From Yamagishiella unicocca (taxonomy: Eukaryota > Chlorophyta > Chlorophyceae > Chlamydomonadales > Volvocaceae): DNA of 64,000 bases. Of the stretch, positions 59,523 through 64,000 are shown one piece after another. The position numbers and the translations under genes were made by a program. Positions within the stretch are counted from its first letter, which is position 1; each line of letters starts with the position of its first letter. A model generated the notes under the pieces. That model was not told where the DNA came from. It ran no database searches and was given only the letters and a program-made list of their open reading frames with translations. The DNA is taken from the NCBI GenBank assembly GCA_003116995.1, contig BDSL01000036.1, forward strand, positions 682,001 to 746,000, written 5' to 3'.

Positions 59523-59862
59523 GTTGTGGTTCGAATAGTGGACAGTCGCAAAGAGGTGGCTGGTGGCGGTTGTGCAGATGTTCAGTCCTTGTCTATTGAG
59601 TTATGCATAATATGTACATTAAATTTGTACAGTAAAGCTTGATGCAAATATGTCAAAACTTTTCATGTGACTTATGCTTTAATTTTCCTCGTCCCAGTCT
59701 ATGTACAGGGTGACCGCCTCCCGCCTTTTCCGGCAGCCGCATATTACCCAGCATGACACACAGCCACAACGTAGATTTATAGATTCTCGCGTCTCTAGAC
59801 ACGCTGGGGCGTGGGCATGTGAGGAGCCAACGCCCCTGCACGGCGCTTTTGACCGGTGAACC
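59523..59862. promoter_or_regulatory. divergent promoter region, NSRP1-like and Q-rich gene
   Basis: Only 340 bp separate the two start codons, so both 5' UTRs and core promoters share it. The part from about 59580 to 59690 is strongly AT-rich in a GC-rich setting. No convincing TATA box position can be assigned to either gene. Confidence 0.5.
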
Positions 59863-62800
59863 ATGGAGCTCGCGACGGCCAGCGCGGAGGTGCAGAACCT
59901 CGTGTTTTGTTCATGGAAAGAGGTAACGGGGACGAAGGCTGGTGTCCTTGGCCCCGGCTGTCGGGCTATGAACCATGAGCATAGCGCCAAGTAGAGCCGA
60001 CACATGCAACGCCCTGTGTCTGCAGGTCAAACATAAGGCCGAACCACATAATTACATTGAGTTCTTCCTGATAACGGACACGGGTAATGAGGTCCTTGCA
60101 ATCAGTGCAGAGGACCATGGCAACTCTCACTATGTGTACCAATCCACGGGCGCGTTCGCCAAGTACGGACTACTCAATAGCAAGAACAGGTCCGACACCA
60201 TCAGCTGGTAAGGTGGTGGCTGCTAACGGGTTCGTGGGTTGGCTTGGGGTAGGGGGTGAGAGATGGGTCACTGCGTTGCATGGCCACCTCACAGGACAAG
60301 CAGCCTAATATGATGCCCGGTCGCGGGCAACTTCGGATTGAGGGGGGCATGAAGGGGAGGCAAACAAAGGGGTTGGCGCGCCTAATCTCTTCCATGCGAT
60401 CAGTGGGTTTTGACGGGTGATTCGAGGGTGCTCTTGTGGGAAAGCGGGCCTGAAGGAAAGTCACAGAGGGTATAGCTGCCTCCACTCACTCGCCACGTGC
60501 CGGGGTGCATGAAAGGAGGACGAAATGTTGGGTAGGGCTCGGGGAATCCCTGCGTTTTGGCGGCTGCCGGTCCTCCAAAATGCCTGGACTTGATTGGCGG
60601 GCTTTCCTTGAGCTGTATTTGCGTCTCGTCATGGCCGTAGGCTGGAGATGATCGTGAAGGAGTCGCAGGTCAAGGTTGACAGGCAGCTGGCGGAGGAAGT
60701 GGCGCATGCGGGAGAACCCACGCCGGATAACCCGCTGGGGATATACTACACACAGCACAGGTACGGTTGCCTGGCTTCGAGGTGTTTGGTACCGATGGCG
60801 CACCTCCAGCCGCCAGCGCCCTTCAGTCTGCAACGCTGAACGTTTCTTGCCACGCGTGCCGCGTGTCTGCTGCTTCGTGCACATGCCGGCCTGCATGCAT
60901 CTCAAGATCCCAACCAGGGGACGGGAAGGACAACTAGGAGCTGGCGTGTGCTTGTGTAGGAATTCCCATGGACATCCTCTTGCCCCACTTACCCAATGTC
61001 ACTGCCACCCCCATCACCCCCGCCACCCCCGCCACCACCGTTACCACTACAACCGCAAACACGACCGCCGCCACCACAACCGCCATCACCCCCGCCACCA
61101 CCATCACCACCGCCACCACCGCCACGACCGCTGCCACCACCCCCGCCACCACCATCACCACCGCCACATCGCAGGGTCGAGAAAACCGCCAACCCTGATG
61201 GAACACACACGCAGCGCTTCTCCCTGCTGGATCAGTACGGCTGCTGGCACTTGGCGGTAGTGGGGGAGGAGCGGGAAACACGCGACGGCCACTACCTATA
61301 CAAGGCGGTGAGTGCACCTAGACCTAGGAGGGCAAGGGGTAACATGCAGTCCCGAGCGCGTCCCGCCGCGCCGTCCCTGCCCCGCTCGTGCCAGCTCGCT
61401 TTAACCTCTTAGGCAATGCAGCTCCCGCAGGATGATGAGCAGGCTTCGACCTGAGGCTGCCCTTTGAGAGTAGCCCTCTGGCAACATGCGAGCTGCACCC
61501 TTGTGCAACGTGGACCACTTGTGGCGGGTCTCTACTTGCGGGCGGGCATGTACCATGACTCTTTCTTCCCTTCGCTCCTCCGTTTCCTACAGACGGAGGA
61601 GTTCTGCGCCCGCCACCCACTGAATTGCCACGCCCAAAAGGACGTTATCCATTGGCTGGAGCAGCGCGTCACCCACAACCTGCCACAAGCGCCGACGTCG
61701 CTTGCAATGCAGCTTGGGGAGACCCTTGGCACGGGCGGCACCTCGGGAGCCGCGAGGGCACCTGGGGCAGCTGTGGCGCCCACCGCGGCCGATAGTGGTG
61801 GCGGCGGTGCGCTGCTGCCGCCGCCGGCGGGCCTATCAATCAGGCAGCTGACGCCGCCGCCGCCATCTGGTGGCCAGCTCGCGAACCTCCATCCGCACGG
61901 CCATCAGCAGTTCCACGAGCTCCTGCCGCAGCAGCCCCCAGAGCAGCTGCCGGAGCTGGGGGCACCTGCAGCGGCCACCGGTGACCTGGGCGACGGGGCC
62001 CAGCAGCAGCAGGCGCAGCATGGGGGCCCGTACGGCACGGCAGCAGACACCATGGGTTACGGGGATGCCGCGCCAGTGCTTGCCGACCCGCAGCCACCGC
62101 TGGCGCCACCCGCTGACGTCGCTCCCGGGTCTCATCCGCTCGAAAACACCGCGTGGCTGCCGGCAGCACCGCTGTTGTATCCGCACCCACACCCACATAG
62201 CGATCAACAAAACCAATTCCACAGCTCCTTTCCGCAGCAGGAGCACAACCAGCAGCAGCAGTACCACCAACATGCCTCGGCCAACGTCACAAACCAGCAA
62301 GCGCAGCAGTTTTCAGCCGCTTCCGCAGATTGCTCCGGATTGGCGTCTATGGCTCAGATCTCCAACGGCGCCCCGGCCCTACCGGCGCTGGAGCCGGGAC
62401 AGGAGCAGCAGCCGGCGCACGGCCAATATCAGCAGCAATACGTAAGTGAAACGGTTGGGAAGTTTGGATTGAGGCCTGGGTATCGGAGTATTTCATCTTT
62501 TTGTGCGAACATTGGGAAGTGCTTGCTCGGGGAGGGCTAACGACCCATTGCGAAGCATGTTCGCGGCTTGAGCTCGTGGGTGCGCGCAAGCCTGGGGCAA
62601 CATGCATGGTTGCGTCAATTAACCGCCATGCCCTCGCGTGTTTGCTGCCAATCGTGGACCATCCGGACCTGTCGCAACCGATACGTCGCCAATCGTGCTG
62701 GGCGGACTGCGTTTTTGGCGCACGCAGCCCACCCAGCCCGTGCTAAGCGTGAGTACTGGCTGGGCACTCGAGTGGGAATGGGGTCCAAGGTTTCAACTGT

Positions 62801-64000
62801 GATTCACGATTCCGTCCTTTGCTGCCATGCGCGTAGCCATGCAAGGACGTGTCTGTGTTAGGGGCACCTCCCCAGTGCTGTTGGTTGCGACAATCTCCGA
62901 AGCAAAAGCGCACAAGCCCATGTGGATGCCGGTCGTGCCAGACCTGGTCACGGTTTCCTTCTCAATCCTCATTGCAGGCTGTACAGCAGCAGCGGGAAGT
63001 GGCGGCCATGGCCATGCAAGAAGCGCAGCAGCAAGCGCAGCAGCAGGCGCAGCAGCAGGCGCAGCAGCAGGCGCAGCAGCAGGCGCAGCAGCAGGCGCAG
63101 CAGCAGGCGCAGCAGCAGGCACAAAGCGCCGCCGCGGCCGCTGCGCAGCAGCAGCAGTTCCAAATGCAGCTACAATTCCAGATGCAGATGCAGCAGCAAC
63201 AACTGCAAGGTCAGCACCTGGGCACTCATGGCGCCTCGCCGGGACCGCTTGCTGCCATGCAGCAGCCCCAGGGGCCAGGACAGTTCGGCATGGTTGGCAC
63301 CGGCGTCCCGCAGCTTTCCAGCAACGGTAACGTGCAGATGCAGCACCTGCAGCACCTGCAGCAGCAACAACAGCACCTGCAGCACCTGCTGCAAAGCAAC
63401 TCTGGGGGCTTTGCTGTGGGCCCGGGGCAACTCCAGCAAGCCGGTCTGCCGCTTGGGCAGCAGCACCTGCTCCCTCACGGCAACCAGATGCAGATGCCGA
63501 ATCAGACGTTCAACACCCTGCCAACTCCGCAAGGAGCCGGGGGGCCAGTTTGGAATCCCTCGTACGGCGCCCCCGGCGGCATGGGTCTGCAACAGCATGC
63601 CACAGGGCTGGGCGTGCCGTCAGCCATGCACCCGGCGGCGCAAGGAATGCCGCTTGACTCGTCTGCGCCGGGTGCGGGCATGGGCCCCACGTCAGCAACC
63701 GGAGCCATGCTGGGCACACCCCACGGTCACTTCAGTGGAGGCCTGCCCGGCGTGAACACACATGCAAGTGGCGTTGTGGGAGGTGGAGGCGCCGCGATGA
63801 ATGTACCTCCCTTCTCGGCTGGGTTTGAGGTGGGTGCTGGCTCTTGGATGACAGACCCGTCCCTCTTCGGCGCGTCCGCCCTGGGGCCCCCGCCCACTGG
63901 CTTCCCTTCGCCGCCTCTCTTCTCCCCGCAGCTGCCGCGGCAGCCCAGCACAATGGCAGAGCTGACCAGCGGCGTAGGGGCGGGCTTCGCGGGCCCGGAC
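59863..64000 (+). CDS. Q-rich protein with two tandem copies of an unnamed ~55-residue module, 3' end outside window
   Basis: I do not recognise the family. Exons in clean phase: 59863-59922 (MELATASAEVQNLVFCSWKE), 60026-60207, 60641-60760, 61175-61307, 61593-62441, 62978->64000. The protein is at least about 790 residues. Residues ~31-85 (FFLITDTGNEVLAISAEDHG, then SHYVYQSTGAFAKYG, then NRSDTISWLEMIV) and ~140-195 (FSLLDQYGCWHLAVVGEE, then DGHYLYKATEEFC, then KDVIHWLEQRV) align as an internal duplication: F-L-D-x-G, LA, GHY-Y, a short helix, then I-x-WLE-x-x-V. The pattern suggests a small alpha/beta fold. The rest is rich in Q, P, G, A and H: poly-Q and AQQQ repeats (63021-63125) and Q/H/L tracts, like transcription co-regulators (inference). 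The final frame has no ATG-to-stop ORF because it stays open to the window end. No membrane segments or signal peptide are seen. Confidence 0.75.
60999..61174 (+). repeat. CCA/CCG/ACC microsatellite in intron 3 of the Q-rich gene
   Basis: Imperfect (CCACCG/CCATCA/CCACCA)n fills the 3' part of the intron up to the acceptor CACATCGCAG at 61174. It gives open frames of poly-T/A, poly-P and, in reverse, poly-G, none of them coding. Confidence 0.85.
63021..63125 (+). repeat. coding (GCGCAGCAGCAG)n repeat, AQQQ units
   Basis: About eight 12-bp units encode AQQQ in the frame of exon 6 of the Q-rich gene. The two other frames read RSSS and AAAG, the sources of misleading ORFs. Unit number is likely to vary between strains. 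Confidence 0.9.

Noticed and set aside
62922..63755. Plus-strand ORF with KRSSRRSSRRSS repeats
   Set aside because: It is a shifted read of the CAG repeat. The true frame (AVQQQREVAAMAMQEAQQQ) joins the preceding exon in phase and stays open to the window end.
1..64000. tRNA, rRNA and snRNA genes
   Set aside because: I scanned for GTTCGAATC/GTTCAAATC-type T-loops with paired arms and saw none convincing; the GTTCAAATCC at 6600 is in a THADA intron without a cloverleaf. A covariance-model search would be decisive.

Overview
The window is nuclear DNA of a green alga, most likely a volvocine (Chlamydomonadales: Chlamydomonas, Gonium, Volvox and relatives). The signs are GC-rich exons split by many short GT-AG introns with C/T-rich 3' ends, CAG- and GCN-rich low-complexity coding tracts (poly-Q, poly-A, poly-G), candidate TGTAA poly(A) signals, TTTTAGGG-type telomere-like repeats, and two gene families that I recall as expanded in volvocines: tmcB-like multi-pass PAS proteins, and nucleotide cyclases with a bacterial solute-binding-like ectodomain. 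I found no operons, bacterial genes, CRISPR arrays or convincing tRNA/rRNA genes. Every protein gene is multi-exon, so CDS coordinates span introns and exon coordinates are given in the evidence. They were assigned by hand from splice-site phase and protein continuity.

Layout: (1) <1-10873 (+), 3' part of a THADA/Trm732-family (DUF2428) HEAT-repeat gene. (2) 12109-16032 (-), complete 8-exon gene for the 26S proteasome lid subunit RPN8/PSMD7, convergent with THADA. (3) 18382-41316 (+), a giant gene of more than 40 exons for a tmcB-like membrane protein: N-terminal multi-pass block, central PAS region, acidic linker, four more membrane segments and a 650-residue disordered tail ending in 18-residue repeats. 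(4) 45287-53858 (+), a receptor-type class III cyclase: signal peptide, solute-binding-like ectodomain, one membrane helix, a catalytic domain interrupted by a ~430-residue insert, then a second degenerate cyclase domain. (5) 56673-59522 (-), an NSRP1-type (DUF2040) nuclear speckle splicing regulator. (6) 59863->64000 (+), a Q-rich protein with two tandem copies of a ~55-residue module that I cannot name, running off the window. Genes 5 and 6 are divergent across about 340 bp.

The genes do not form a pathway. Three are core housekeeping functions (tRNA modification partner, proteasome, splicing) and two are large membrane sensors. Outside the genes are AT-richer intergenic blocks and many intronic minisatellites. 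The most unusual non-coding signal is a 15-30 bp motif built on GTGGATTCGCGGATT. It recurs in one orientation in four introns of two different genes, always 50-120 nt before the 3' splice site. A short protein-coding repeat (QW-S/P-D-x-KVEPS) also occurs three times in the 55-59 kb region and may mark fragments of an uncharacterised mobile element.
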